Part shown: positions 45,902 through 55,065 of the stretch, one piece after another
Position numbering within the stretch: the stretch's first letter is position 1
Layout of the letters: the number at the start of each line of letters is the position of its first letter
NCBI GenBank assembly: GCA_028716525.1
Contig: JAQUPQ010000013.1
Span: 26,385-90,384, forward strand
Reading direction: 5' to 3'
Length of the DNA stretch: 64,000 bases
Origin: Terriglobia bacterium
Lineage (GTDB): Bacteria > Acidobacteriota > Terriglobia > JAIQFV01
Notes under the pieces: generated by a model
Seen by the model: the letters and a program-made list of their open reading frames with translations, nothing else
Database searches by the model: none
What the model was told of the DNA's origin: nothing
Translations under genes and position numbers: made by a program

Positions 45902-46366
45902 ATGGGAAGCAAAGTCCAACCCATTCCGGCGGGGTATCACACCTTGACCCCGCATGTGATCACCAAAGACTGTGCGCGTGCCTTGGAGTTTTACAAGAAA
46001 GCCTTTGGCGCGATCGAGTTGATGCGACATGCGGGACCGCAAGGAAAAATCATGCATGCCGAAATCAAGATCGGCAATTCCGTCATCATGCTGGCGGACG
46101 AGTTTCCGGAGATGGGGGCGTCGAGTCCGGACACAGTGGGTGGCTCACCGGTGACGTTTTATTTGTATGTTGAAGACTGCGATGCGGTTTGTGCTCAAGC
46201 AATCTCGGCCGGGGCCATACAGAAGGAGCCGGTCAAGACGGAATTCTACGGCGACCGCCGCGGCGGCGTGAGTGATCCCTTTGGGTACACCTGGTACATC
46301 GCGACTCACGTGGAAGATGTTTCTCCTGAGGAATTGGCCAAGCGTGCAGCCGCACAGGGACGCTAG
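45902..46366 (+). CDS. VOC-superfamily protein (PhnB/YdcE-like)
   Basis: 154 residues. Two beta-alpha-beta-beta-beta modules of the vicinal-oxygen-chelate fold: TLTPHVITKDCARALEFYKKAFGAIELMRHAGPQGKIMHAEIKIGNSVIMLADEF and VTFYLYVEDCDAVCAQAISAGAIQKEPVKTEFYGDRRGGVSDPFGYTWYIATHVEDVS. The DPFGYTWYIATHVEDVSPEELAKR ending is typical of the PhnB-like branch, whose members are mostly of unknown function; a glyoxalase or antibiotic-binding role is possible but not shown. AAGGAG precedes ATG. Confidence 0.85.
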   Translation: MGSKVQPIPAGYHTLTPHVITKDCARALEFYKKAFGAIELMRHAGPQGKIMHAEIKIGNSVIMLADEFPEMGASSPDTVGGSPVTFYLYVEDCDAVCAQAISAGAIQKEPVKTEFYGDRRGGVSDPFGYTWYIATHVEDVSPEELAKRAAAQGR

Positions 46367-46480
46367 ATTCTTTCGTGAGTGATGAGTTAAATGGGACATT
46401 GGCCGGGCGCTCGGCCGCATGCTCTGACGGAAAGTCCCCGGTTTATCGAAACGACCCGCAGCTCCCTTCTTCCTGATGAT

Positions 46481-46503
46481 GGGGCGAGACTCACTCTCGC
46501 CCC
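46481..46503. repeat. Perfect hairpin GGGGCGAGA-CTCAC-TCTCGCCCC
   Basis: A 9-bp perfect stem with a 5-base loop in the 322-base gap between the VOC and ABC genes. No T-run follows, so it is not a canonical terminator. Confidence 0.5.
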
Positions 46504-46606
46504 GTGAAGATCAAAAGGAAAGAAATAGAAAATTTCCTTCGACTCCGATTGGACCCGCGTATCGCTGCCGACGACTCTTAGACCGGACAAGAACTCCTGC
46601 TCAAAA

Positions 46607-46635
46607 TTGCCCACTTGCGGTTCCTTTGTTAAAAT
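46607..46635 (+). promoter_or_regulatory. Sigma-70 promoter of the ABC-2 exporter operon
   Basis: TTGCCC (46607-46612), a 17-base spacer and TAAAAT (46630-46635), with a start expected near 46642, about 47 nt before the ATPase ATG. Confidence 0.5.
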
Positions 46636-46688
46636 CCAAAGGCTTTGACTCGTTCGAAGAAACTCGCGTACAGTCTCACCGCGACGAA

Positions 46689-47777
46689 ATGCAGATGAAC
46701 GACACGATTGTTCATGTTCAGGATTTGTGCAAGTTTTTTCGCACCTTTAAGCGCCGCGAAGGGGTGCTGGGTGCCGTAAAGGACTTGTTTGTCCGTGAGC
46801 AGCGGCTGGTGAAGGCCGTTGACCACGTCTCGTTCGACATCGCGCGGGGTGAAATGGTCGGCTACATCGGGCCCAACGGCGCCGGCAAGTCCACGACCAT
46901 CAAGATGCTCACGGGCATCCTGGTTCCCACCGAGGGTGAAGTCCAGGTCAACAACTTTGTACCCCATCGAGACCGAAAACATTACACGCGAAGCATCGGC
47001 GTGGTCTTCGGTCAGCGGACTCAGTTGTGGTGGGACATTGCCGTCATCGAATCGTTCAAACTGTTGCGGCGCATCTACGATGTTTCCGAGCGCGATTTCG
47101 ACGCCCGCATGGCCCTGTTCAACGACATCCTGCGCCTCAACGATTTTCTGCATACGCCTGTCCGCAAACTCTCTTTGGGAGAGCGCATGCGCTGCGACTT
47201 GGCGGCTTCGCTCCTCCACAATCCTCCGCTCCTGTTTCTCGATGAGCCCACCATCGGGCTCGATGTGGTCGCCAAGGAAAGTATTCGGGAATTCTTGAAA
47301 ACCATCAATCCGGAATTCCAAACCACCATTCTCCTGACGACTCACGACTTGGCGGATATCGAGGAGCTGTGTCGGCGCATCATGATCATCGATCAGGGAA
47401 AAATCCTGTTCGACGGGTCCTTGGAAGAAATCAAACGACGGTTGGGGAAGATCAATCAAATCACGCTGTATCTGAAAGACCGCTCCGAGCAGGCCAAGAT
47501 CGCCGCCCTGAACGCCTCGCTCGCTTTGCTGGCACAAACGCTGTCTGCCGGCGCTGCCAAGCAGATGAGCGCCAACGGATTGCATCTTGAACAGATCGAC
47601 GATTTGAAGTGTCGAATCGTTTACGATCGAAGGTTGATCCCGACCGAAGAGATCCTGCGACAAATTGTAAATTCCTTGGAAGTCCGCGACATCCTCATCG
47701 AAGAGGAATCGATTGAGGAGATTGTGAAGAAGATTTATACCGAAGGCAGAGAGGCATTTGTTGGCGAGCGGGCATAG
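46689..47777 (+). CDS. ABC-2 exporter ATP-binding protein (COG4586 type)
   Basis: 362 residues from ATG 46689; the longer ORF from 46476 crosses a hairpin and the promoter. Walker A GPNGAGKSTTIKML, Q-loop VFGQRTQLWW, signature LSLGERMRCDLAASLL, Walker B LLFLDEPTIGLD, H-loop LTTHDLADIEELC. The early KFFRTFKRREGVLGAVKDLF stretch and about 100 extra C-terminal residues are typical of the COG4586 ATPases, which work with two ABC-2 permeases. They are encoded next (47893 and 49145). The cargo is unknown; the family is annotated as uncharacterised or antibiotic/daunorubicin-like exporters. Confidence 0.92.
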   Translation: MQMNDTIVHVQDLCKFFRTFKRREGVLGAVKDLFVREQRLVKAVDHVSFDIARGEMVGYIGPNGAGKSTTIKMLTGILVPTEGEVQVNNFVPHRDRKHYTRSIGVVFGQRTQLWWDIAVIESFKLLRRIYDVSERDFDARMALFNDILRLNDFLHTPVRKLSLGERMRCDLAASLLHNPPLLFLDEPTIGLDVVAKESIREFLKTINPEFQTTILLTTHDLADIEELCRRIMIIDQGKILFDGSLEEIKRRLGKINQITLYLKDRSEQAKIAALNASLALLAQTLSAGAAKQMSANGLHLEQIDDLKCRIVYDRRLIPTEEILRQIVNSLEVRDILIEEESIEEIVKKIYTEGREAFVGERA

Positions 47778-47784
47778 AGCCGGG

Positions 47785-47883
47785 AGATAGGTGCCAGGTA
47801 TCGGGTGCCGGGTGTCGGGAAAAAACAACCCCACCATCAAAAAAGTGCCTTTCCTGACACCTGACACCTGATACCCGATACCT
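47785..47883. repeat. Opposed arrays of GGTGCCGGGTGTCGGG / CCTGACACCTGATACC words
   Basis: Left arm 47785-47821 (AGGTGCCAGGTATCGGGTGCCGGGTGTCGGG) and right arm 47852-47883 (CCTGACACCTGACACCTGATACCCGATACC) are near reverse complements about 30 bases apart and fill the gap between the ATPase and permease genes. Confidence 0.65.
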
Positions 47884-47892
47884 AATTACAAC

Positions 47893-48696
47893 ATGAAGAA
47901 CTGGCTTCAAACCTATCTGGAATTTGCGCGGGTGGGATTCGTCAACATCCTGGCGTATCGACTCCGCTACTACACGGGTGTCATCACCTATTTCATCAAC
48001 GTCACGGTGTACTACTTCATCTGGCGGGCGATATTCACCAACAGCGATCACATTGAAGGCTTCAACTTGAAGCAGATGACGACCTACGTGGCGCTGGGCT
48101 GGATCATCCGGTCGTTTTATTTCAGCACCATTGATCAAGACATGGCCAACGACGTCATGGAAGGCAAGATCTCCATGACGCTGATCAAACCCATCCACGT
48201 GCAATGGAGCCTGGTGGCGCAATCGCTGGGAGAAAGCTGTTTTCGCCTTTTCATGCTGACGGCCCCGGCGGCCGTGGTGATCGCCTTGGTGTTTCCGATG
48301 AGCGGTCCCTCCAGCGCCCTGCATTTTGCGGGATTCTTTGCTTCCACTGTGCTGTCGTTTTTCATTGTGGCGTCGATCAATTTTATTGCCGGAACGTGCG
48401 CCATCCGATTGAAATCGATTCTGGGCCTGCTGCGCGCAAAATATTTTCTGCTGGAGTTGTTCTCGGGCCTGTTGATTCCCATGACGTTCTTTCCCCAAAG
48501 CATCCAGAAGGTGATGAACTATCTTCCGTTCCAGCACATTAGTTTCACCCCGGTTCTGATCTATCTGGGAAAGATCCAAGGACCGAAGATTTGGGAAGAG
48601 TTGGGAATCCAGCTGCTCTGGGCGGTGGCGATTTTTTTGATCGGCCAGTGGTGGTGGGCGACATCGATTCGCAAGTTGTCGATTCAGGGAGGATGA
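47893..48696 (+). CDS. ABC-2 family permease (COG4587 type)
   Basis: 267 residues, six transmembrane helices in pairs (FVNILAYRLRYYTGVITYFINVTVYYFIW, QMTTYVALGWIIRSFYFS, FRLFMLTAPAAVVIALVFPM, FAGFFASTVLSFFIVASINFIAGTCAIRL, YFLLELFSGLLIPMTFFP, LLWAVAIFLIGQWWWA). The C-terminal RKLSIQGG motif is usual in this family. It forms the channel with the other permease and the COG4586 ATPase. It begins 116 bases after the ATPase gene, the gap being filled by a word-array repeat. Confidence 0.88.
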   Translation: MKNWLQTYLEFARVGFVNILAYRLRYYTGVITYFINVTVYYFIWRAIFTNSDHIEGFNLKQMTTYVALGWIIRSFYFSTIDQDMANDVMEGKISMTLIKPIHVQWSLVAQSLGESCFRLFMLTAPAAVVIALVFPMSGPSSALHFAGFFASTVLSFFIVASINFIAGTCAIRLKSILGLLRAKYFLLELFSGLLIPMTFFPQSIQKVMNYLPFQHISFTPVLIYLGKIQGPKIWEELGIQLLWAVAIFLIGQWWWATSIRKLSIQGG

Positions 48697-49140
48697 GGAA
48701 TACAGGTGCCAGGGACCGGGTGTCAGGGGTCAGGGAAGGCCTTGGGGGTTTGAGATTGCGCGATTGGGAAAATACAGGTGTGAGGTTTGAGGGGCGAGGA
48801 ACAGCAGTTGGAATTAGAAATTAAGAATTAAAAATTAGGATTTGAAGTTAGCTATCAGCTGTCGCCTTTGAACTATCAGACGTTAGCCTTTAGCAATCAG
48901 CGTAACGAGGCGTGGCGAGCAAGCGGGCAAGCCCTCAAGCTTGCAAGCCTGAAGGCGTAATTGAGAGTCGGCAATCCATTTTTGTTATGCAGAGATGTTC
49001 AACGATCATCTGTTGGCCCGCTTAGCGCTTGGGGCTTGGTACTTATAGCTCTCGCCTGATTGCTGAAAGCTGATGTCTGATGGTTCATAGCTTTTGGCTG
49101 ATTGCTGAAAGCTGACAGCTGATTGCTGAGGTCCAGAGTT
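48697..49140. repeat. Mosaic of degenerate word arrays between the two permease genes
   Basis: A 448-base gap. From left: a CAGGTGCCAGGGACCGGGTGTCAGGGGTCAGGG array (48706-48738); an AATTAGAAATTAAGAATTAAAAATTAGGA array (48812-48841); AGCTATCAGCTGTCGCC and ATCAGACGTTAGCC words (48848-48900); and, in the opposite orientation, ATAGCTCTCGCCTGATTGCTGAAAGCTGA words repeated to GCTGACAGCTGATTGCTGAGG (49043-49131). A central stretch has no array. No gene is supported; ORFs at 48591 and 49123 are not convincing. Confidence 0.6.
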
Positions 49141-49144
49141 TTCC

Positions 49145-49936
49145 GTGAAGCGACACTTTTTACTATTCATCCATTATTTCGCCCAATATTCCAAAGTGCG
49201 CATGGCCTACAAGGGCGATTTCTTCATTGCTCTAGGAACCTCTTTTACGGCCACGTTGCTGGGATTCGGTTTTGTTCTGGTGCTGTTTTCGAAAATCCCG
49301 AACCTCAAGGGCTGGTCGTTTAACGAGCTGTTGTTTCTGTACGGCTTTTCGCTGATTCCCCTGGGATTTTTCAACATGCTGAGCCTCAATCTCTATCAAT
49401 TCGGCGAGGTCTACATCATCCAGGGAAAATTCGATCGCATTCTTTTGCGTCCCATTCACTCGTTGTTTCAAGTGTTGTTCGAAGCTTTTCGCCTGGAGTC
49501 GTTGCAGGAAACCATTACGGGCATTTTGGTGATGGCCTACTGCTCTCATCGAATGCATTTGGAATGGGGCACGATCGACGTGTTATTGGCCGTGGTCATG
49601 ATTGCCTTGGGCGCGATCATTTATCTGGCCACTTTCCTCATCCTAACCAGCGTCTCGTTCTTTTTTGAAGACAAGGTGGGGGTTGTGCCGCCGGTGTATA
49701 ACATGTTAGCCTTCGGACGTTACCCCCTGTCGATTTATAATGTGTTCATTCAGTTTTTGTTGAGTTGGATTATTCCGTTTGCCTTTGCGTCGTTTTACCC
49801 GAGTGTTCGATTGCTGCATCGCAGTGAATATGGGGGTTTTTACGTTTTACTACCGGCGGTCGCCCTGTTTTTCTCAGGGCTGGCATTGGTGCTGTGGCAG
49901 CTGGGTGAGAGAAACTACAGCAGCACGGGAACGTAG
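49145..49936 (+). CDS. ABC-2 family permease (COG3694 type)
   Basis: 263 residues from GTG 49145. Six hydrophobic segments (YKGDFFIALGTSFTATLLGFGFVLVLF, SFNELLFLYGFSLIPLGFFNML, IDVLLAVVMIALGAIIYLATFLILTSVSFFFED, YNVFIQFLLSWIIPFAFASFYP, VLLPAVALFFSGLALVLWQLGERNYSSTGT). The C-terminal GERNYSSTGS-like ending is characteristic. It is the third member of the COG4586/4587/3694 trio. The GTG has only a weak ribosome site; the word-array repeat ends five bases before it. Confidence 0.87.
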   Translation: MKRHFLLFIHYFAQYSKVRMAYKGDFFIALGTSFTATLLGFGFVLVLFSKIPNLKGWSFNELLFLYGFSLIPLGFFNMLSLNLYQFGEVYIIQGKFDRILLRPIHSLFQVLFEAFRLESLQETITGILVMAYCSHRMHLEWGTIDVLLAVVMIALGAIIYLATFLILTSVSFFFEDKVGVVPPVYNMLAFGRYPLSIYNVFIQFLLSWIIPFAFASFYPSVRLLHRSEYGGFYVLLPAVALFFSGLALVLWQLGERNYSSTGT

Positions 49937-49970
49937 ATCATAAACAGGCCGGAAGGTGCAGCGGCTTTTG

Positions 49971-50495
49971 ATGTGGATCATGCACACCTATTTTCCCATG
50001 GATGCAGAAAAAGACTTGATGGACTGGCTGATGTGGCCATGTCTGATCCTGATCGTGACAACGCCGTTGCGGTTTGCGATGGAGGCGGCCGGAGTATCGA
50101 CCGGGATTACGCGATTTTTCAGTTCCACGGTCATCGTGATGCTCCTGTCCGCGTATCTCGGTGCCGCCATGGCACAGCACATTGAGAATCCCTGGCGGCG
50201 ACTTATCGGCGCAGGATTTTCATTGGGCTATTTGAATGGATTGATGACGCTCATCGCAACCCTGCTCAGCACCTATACCACCATCGAAACACACTATCGA
50301 TATCACGATGTCCACATCAGCGACGCCCGACATATTCTCATGATGCACGTTGTGAGCGGTCCGCTCCTCATTTCTCTGGTCGCGATTCTGATTGCGCTCG
50401 CCGCCTACGGCATTTCCGTTCGCATCAAGAAACGGCGCCTGTCATTCGCCGTATCTTCGGACGATCGCGCGACATCCCGGACGGACCCTAAATAG
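49971..50495 (+). CDS. Small polytopic membrane protein, unknown
   Basis: 174 residues from ATG 49971 (alternatives GTG 49956 and ATG 49980). Four hydrophobic segments: LMWPCLILIVTTPLRFAMEA, FFSSTVIVMLLSAYLGAAMA, GAGFSLGYLNGLMTLIATLLSTYTTI and HVVSGPLLISLVAILIALAAYGISV. No recognisable family or motif. It lies 35 bases after the last exporter gene and 8 bases before the PIG-L gene, so it may belong to either transcript. Confidence 0.55.
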   Translation: MWIMHTYFPMDAEKDLMDWLMWPCLILIVTTPLRFAMEAAGVSTGITRFFSSTVIVMLLSAYLGAAMAQHIENPWRRLIGAGFSLGYLNGLMTLIATLLSTYTTIETHYRYHDVHISDARHILMMHVVSGPLLISLVAILIALAAYGISVRIKKRRLSFAVSSDDRATSRTDPK

Positions 50496-50502
50496 ATATT
50501 GA

Positions 50503-53346
50503 ATGAACAATCTCATGTGGCTCAAATCCAGATATCCCTCCGATCACATCTCCTGGAGTTTGCGAAAATTGCCGGGTCGATGGCGTTTCTTCTCTCGGCC
50601 GGTTGTGGCACTGATCTTGTTGCTGACGACGGCATCCGGATTAGCGGCTCAGTCGGCGCCCACACGCGACGAGCTGTTCAACCGGCTTCCATTGACCGCC
50701 CGCGTGTTGATGGTCGGGGCCCACCCGGACGATGAAAATAGTGCACTGCTTGAATATCTTTCACGCGGGCTGGGTGTGCGATGCGCCTACTTGTCGGCGA
50801 CGCGCGGCGAGGGTGGACAGAATCTCATCGGGCCGGAGTTGTTCGAAGCCCTCGGCATCATCCGTACCGAGGAATTGCTGGCGGCGCGGCAGTACGACCA
50901 GTGTGATCAGTTTTTCACGCGGGCCTTTGATTTTGGATTTTCCAAGGATCCCAACGAAGCTTTTGCGAAGTGGGGGCGCGAGGAAACGCTGGGCGATATG
51001 GTTCGAGTCATTCGACGATATCGGCCCGATGTCGTCATCTCCGTCTGGCAGGGAAAACCCAGCGACGGCCACGGGCATCATCAAGCCATCGGCATTCTGA
51101 CGCCGGAGGCTTTTCGCGACGCCGCGGATTCCGCCAAATTTCCGGAACAACTGCGGCAGGGCTTGCATACGTGGCAGCCCAAACGACTTTATGTGATGGT
51201 TCGCGATCTAAAAGACCCGCAAAGTTTTTCAAGGGATGTCGGAAGCTTCGATTCCGAGCTTCTGCGTTCGCTGCCTGAGATTGCCGCCATCGGTCGGAGC
51301 CAACATCAAACTCAAGGGCAGGGAAGCCCCCGGCGTCAGGGTCCTGTGCCGGTGTATTTGAAATTGGCGGACGGCCCTCCGGGTGTTCAACTTCCCGGCG
51401 ACTCTCAAGCCGTGCGCGCTGATTTTGATGAACTGATGAAAGCCGGAACCGAATCATGGGCCGCCGATGCGGGCACGGAACAACAGATCGTCCCCACGCT
51501 GACCATCGACTTGAAATCCCTTGATGCTTTGGCGCGCAAAATCGCCGCCCGGCCCGAGGCCTCGCCGGCGGAGGTGGTTCCACAAGTGGCCGAAGGCATT
51601 CAGGCGCTTCGCGCGCTGCGGTTGAAGGTGTTGAACAGCGCCCTGAGGGATGACCATCAATTTGCTTTGGACGAACATTTGCGCTCCAAGGAACGGGATT
51701 TTTCACGCGCCTTGGAAGCCGTTTTGGGATTGAGTTTTCAGGTGCGAGCGGCGCAGCCGGCCGCGAATCCGGGAGAAAAATTTGAAGTCACGGCGCGGTT
51801 GTTGAATCGAAGCGGGGTGCCCGTGGAGCCGGTAATTATTGAAGCGGCGCCCCGGCCCGGATGGCGCTTTGAAAAACTTTCCGGAGAATCCAAGCCGTTG
51901 GGTTTTAATCAGTCCGTGGAATGGCGGTTTTCCGTAACACCCCCGGTCGACGCATTGCCGACAGAAATGTACTGGCTGCGTCTGCCGCGAAAGGTGGACC
52001 GCTACGAAATTTCCAACCAGGCGCTCATCGGTTTGGCGGAAGACCCGCCGGAACTCATGTTCCTGGCCACCTACCGCGCCGCTGGAATCACGCGGGGATT
52101 GCCGTTTCGCGTGGAGCGCCCGGTGGAATATGTGCGCGTCGATCCGCGTTATGGAGAACGCCACGAAAGCTTCAAAGTGGTCCCGCCTGTTTCTGTTTCG
52201 GTGGAATTGGGTGGGTCCTCGGCAGCACAAACTCGCGATGCCTTCGTCCGAATTGAAAGCACTTCTCCGCGGCCCATCGACGGCACGGTGAGTTTAATTT
52301 TGCCGAAGGGTTGGCGAAGTACGCCGAGCATGACGGCCGTCTCGGTGGTTCAACGGGGCGATGCCGTCACGAAGAAGTTTGTGCTTCATTATCCCCCCAA
52401 CCTGTCACCGGGGCAGAGACCGATTTTTGCGATTGCAAAAATCGGCAACCAGAATTTTTTGCGCGGCTTTCAGACCATTTCCTATCCCCACATTCACGAG
52501 CAGAACATCTACGAGGCGGCACAGACGGTCGTCAATATTTTGGATCTAAAACTCCCGCCGCACCTCAAGGTGGGATATATCACGGGCACAGGCGACCGGG
52601 TTCCCGAGGCGCTTGCAGAAATGGGGGTCAGTGTAACGGAACTCAATGAGCGGGCATTATCAACGGCGAATCTGGCGGTGTACGATGCCATTGTCACGGG
52701 CATCAGGGCCTACGACGTCCGCCGCGATCTCGATCAGAATAATGCGCGTCTGCTCGATTATGTGCGCCGCGGCGGAACGTTGATTGTGCAATACAATTCC
52801 GTTTCCTTTGGCGCCAATCCGAGTTTGTTGCGGCGCCAAAACAGCGAGGAACTAGCGTCCGTCGACAAGACCACGGATTCCGGTCTTCGAAAGCAACCGG
52901 AGGAATTAAAAGGTCCACAGTCTGAAGAAAAAATCTCGCTTTTCGTGGATGCGACGCGACAATTCGGCCCGTACCCGATGTTGCGAGGCCTTCTGACCGA
53001 CCGCGTGGTCGATGAGCAAGCGCCGGTGACACTTCTTGCTGCCACCAATCCCATCTTCACGAGCCCTAATAGAATTACGTCAAGAGATTTTGACGGTTGG
53101 GTGCAAGAGCGCGGCCTTTATTTCATGAGCGCATGGGATGCCCGCTATACACCGCTCCTGGCCTCGCACGATCCCGGTGAAAAGGATTTGCCGGGAGGAA
53201 TGCTGTACGCGCGTTATGGCAAAGGAAATTTCGTGTACACCGGCTATGCTTGGTTTCGACAGTTGCCCGCGGGCGTCAGCGGCGCTATTCGGATTTTCGC
53301 CAACATGATTTCCTTGTCCCGCACGATTTCCACAAAAACTCCATGA
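50503..53346 (+). CDS. Secreted multidomain PIG-L (LmbE) deacetylase-like protein
   Basis: 947 residues. Signal peptide (VVALILLLTTASGLAAQ), then a PIG-L/LmbE catalytic domain with the zinc motif VGAHPDDENSALLEYL, TRGEGGQNLIGPELFEALGIIRTEELLAARQYD and the second-site GHGHHQAIG. About 350 residues of beta-rich sequence follow, including NEW1/NPCBM-like repeats (LLNRSGVPVEPVIIEAAPRPGWRFEK) that may bind carbohydrate, and a C-terminal ThuA/GATase-like fold (VYDAIVTGIRAYDVRRDLDQNNARLLDYVRRGGTLIVQYNS). PIG-L enzymes deacetylate N-acetylglucosamine in glycans or lipids. This one is probably periplasmic or outer-face. The stop overlaps the permease ATG by four bases. Confidence 0.85.
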   Translation: MNNLMWLKSRYPSDHISWSLRKLPGRWRFFSRPVVALILLLTTASGLAAQSAPTRDELFNRLPLTARVLMVGAHPDDENSALLEYLSRGLGVRCAYLSATRGEGGQNLIGPELFEALGIIRTEELLAARQYDQCDQFFTRAFDFGFSKDPNEAFAKWGREETLGDMVRVIRRYRPDVVISVWQGKPSDGHGHHQAIGILTPEAFRDAADSAKFPEQLRQGLHTWQPKRLYVMVRDLKDPQSFSRDVGSFDSELLRSLPEIAAIGRSQHQTQGQGSPRRQGPVPVYLKLADGPPGVQLPGDSQAVRADFDELMKAGTESWAADAGTEQQIVPTLTIDLKSLDALARKIAARPEASPAEVVPQVAEGIQALRALRLKVLNSALRDDHQFALDEHLRSKERDFSRALEAVLGLSFQVRAAQPAANPGEKFEVTARLLNRSGVPVEPVIIEAAPRPGWRFEKLSGESKPLGFNQSVEWRFSVTPPVDALPTEMYWLRLPRKVDRYEISNQALIGLAEDPPELMFLATYRAAGITRGLPFRVERPVEYVRVDPRYGERHESFKVVPPVSVSVELGGSSAAQTRDAFVRIESTSPRPIDGTVSLILPKGWRSTPSMTAVSVVQRGDAVTKKFVLHYPPNLSPGQRPIFAIAKIGNQNFLRGFQTISYPHIHEQNIYEAAQTVVNILDLKLPPHLKVGYITGTGDRVPEALAEMGVSVTELNERALSTANLAVYDAIVTGIRAYDVRRDLDQNNARLLDYVRRGGTLIVQYNSVSFGANPSLLRRQNSEELASVDKTTDSGLRKQPEELKGPQSEEKISLFVDATRQFGPYPMLRGLLTDRVVDEQAPVTLLAATNPIFTSPNRITSRDFDGWVQERGLYFMSAWDARYTPLLASHDPGEKDLPGGMLYARYGKGNFVYTGYAWFRQLPAGVSGAIRIFANMISLSRTISTKTP

Positions 53347-54740
53347 CACCACGACCAGATGCGTCGGACTCCATGCGTCCCGGGGCCGGCCTCATTCGCG
53401 GCATCGGCTTATGGCAAGCGACGTCGTTGAACATGATCGACATGATCGGCGTCGGTCCGTTCATCACGCTGCCGGCGATTCTGGCGGCCATGGGCGGACC
53501 TCAAGCCATGCTGGGCTGGGTTTTCGGCGCCTTGATTTCGATGTGTGACGGTTTGGTGTGGGCGGAATTCGGAGCGGCGCTTCCCGGTTCCGGCGGCTCC
53601 TATGTCTACCTGCGCGAAGCCTTCGGCGATCGCTGGGGCCGTTTGATGTCGTTCTTGTTCATCTGGATGATTCTGTTCAGTGCGCCTCTTTCCGTGGCTT
53701 CGGGCGCGATTGGGTTTTCGCAATACACCTCATTTCTTTGGCGGGGCATGACACCGTTGGAAAGCAAACTGGTGGCCGTAGGCGTGGTTGTGCTGACGGT
53801 GGCGTTGTTGTATCGAAAGATCACAACCATCGGCAAACTTTCCATCCTGTTATGGGGCGGTGTGCTCTTGACGGTGGGCTGGATGGTGGTGGCGGGGCTC
53901 GCCAACTTTCATCTCAAGAACGTGCTCGATTTTCCTCCCGGGGCCTTTCGCCTGAACATGAACTTCTGGTTCGGATTGGCGCTGGCTTCGCGCTTTGCGC
54001 TGTATGACTATTGGGGCTATTACAACATTTGTTTTTTGGGCGACGAGGTGCGCGACCCTCACCGCAACATCCCGCGAGCCGTGCTGATATCGATTGCCGG
54101 TGTGGCCGCGATTTATTTCTTGATGAATGTGTCGGTCATCAGCGTGATTCCATGGCGCCAAGCGGTGGCACTCGTTTCCAATCCCAACCAGACGCACAAC
54201 TTTATTGCCTCGGTCTTCATGGAACGGCTGTATGGCCATGGCGCGGCGGTTGTGATCACAGTATTGGTGATGTGGACTGCCTTTGCCTCGGTGTTCTCGT
54301 TGCTGCTGGGCTATTCGCGTATTCCCTATGCGGCGGCGGAGCGGGGAGATTTCTTCAAGTGGTTTGCAAAACTCCATCCGCGTCATTCGTTTCCTTATCT
54401 ATCGCTCCTTTTCCTGGGAGTGACGGCGGCGTTCTTCAGTCTCAAAAAGTTAACCGACGTCATTTCGGCGCTGGTCATCATCCGGGTGGTCATTCAATTC
54501 TTGAGCCAGACCGTAGGATTGATGGTTTGGCGCCGGCGTCGGCCGGAGGTGACACGGCCTTTTCGCATGTGGTTGTATCCGTTACCCGCGCTGATCGCGC
54601 TGGCGGGCTGGGTGTTTGTCTTAATTTCACGGGCGCAGGAAATGCGGTTCATTTTTTATGCGGTCCTGGTGACGGCGGCCGGCGTTTTGCTGTTCTTCTA
54701 TCGAGCCCACCATCAACGCCGCTGGCCGTTTGCCGGCTAG
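53343..54740 (+). CDS. APC-family amino acid transporter
   Basis: 465 residues from ATG 53343, which overlaps the preceding stop as ATGA; the track start at 53250 lies inside the deacetylase gene. About 12 helices. TM1 is LNMIDMIGVGPFITLPAIL, the loop-helix with GxG. TM2-3 read GWVFGALISMCDGLVWAEFGAALPGSGGSYVYLREAFG. TM6-7 read LALASRFALYDYWGYYNICFLGDEVRDPHRNIPRA. The profile fits the APC/amino-acid-polyamine group; substrate unknown. Translational coupling to a PIG-L deacetylase is unusual and may indicate uptake of an amino compound released by that enzyme. Confidence 0.85.
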   Translation: MTPRPDASDSMRPGAGLIRGIGLWQATSLNMIDMIGVGPFITLPAILAAMGGPQAMLGWVFGALISMCDGLVWAEFGAALPGSGGSYVYLREAFGDRWGRLMSFLFIWMILFSAPLSVASGAIGFSQYTSFLWRGMTPLESKLVAVGVVVLTVALLYRKITTIGKLSILLWGGVLLTVGWMVVAGLANFHLKNVLDFPPGAFRLNMNFWFGLALASRFALYDYWGYYNICFLGDEVRDPHRNIPRAVLISIAGVAAIYFLMNVSVISVIPWRQAVALVSNPNQTHNFIASVFMERLYGHGAAVVITVLVMWTAFASVFSLLLGYSRIPYAAAERGDFFKWFAKLHPRHSFPYLSLLFLGVTAAFFSLKKLTDVISALVIIRVVIQFLSQTVGLMVWRRRRPEVTRPFRMWLYPLPALIALAGWVFVLISRAQEMRFIFYAVLVTAAGVLLFFYRAHHQRRWPFAG

Positions 54741-55065
54741 CGGTCGGGCCGGGTACAGCCTATGGAAAGCCGGTGCTCCATCAAACTTTTGCAAATAATT
54801 ACACACGAGGCGCGGTCAGTTTGCTAGATTACTGGCGCTCTTTTTCATCGACTGGCGTCACAGGGAACACCGTTTAGCTCGCAGGGGAAATCGTGTTCAT
54901 GCGGTCCGGAGTAGTGGTCGGTGCTGCAAGAGTTCCCCGGGAAGAATCGTCGTCTTTCGGGTGCCGGTCGAATTTTCAGACCTTACCGTGCCTCAGGATT
55001 CTTTAGCTTTCATCTCATCCGTCAAGTCAAACGAGCAACAGCAGATTTTGAAATGGGAGGAGCCG
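54741..55065. other. 325-base gap upstream of the AhpD-like gene
   Basis: No supported gene or structured RNA recognised. GGGAGGAG precedes the AhpD-like ATG at 55066. Confidence 0.45.
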
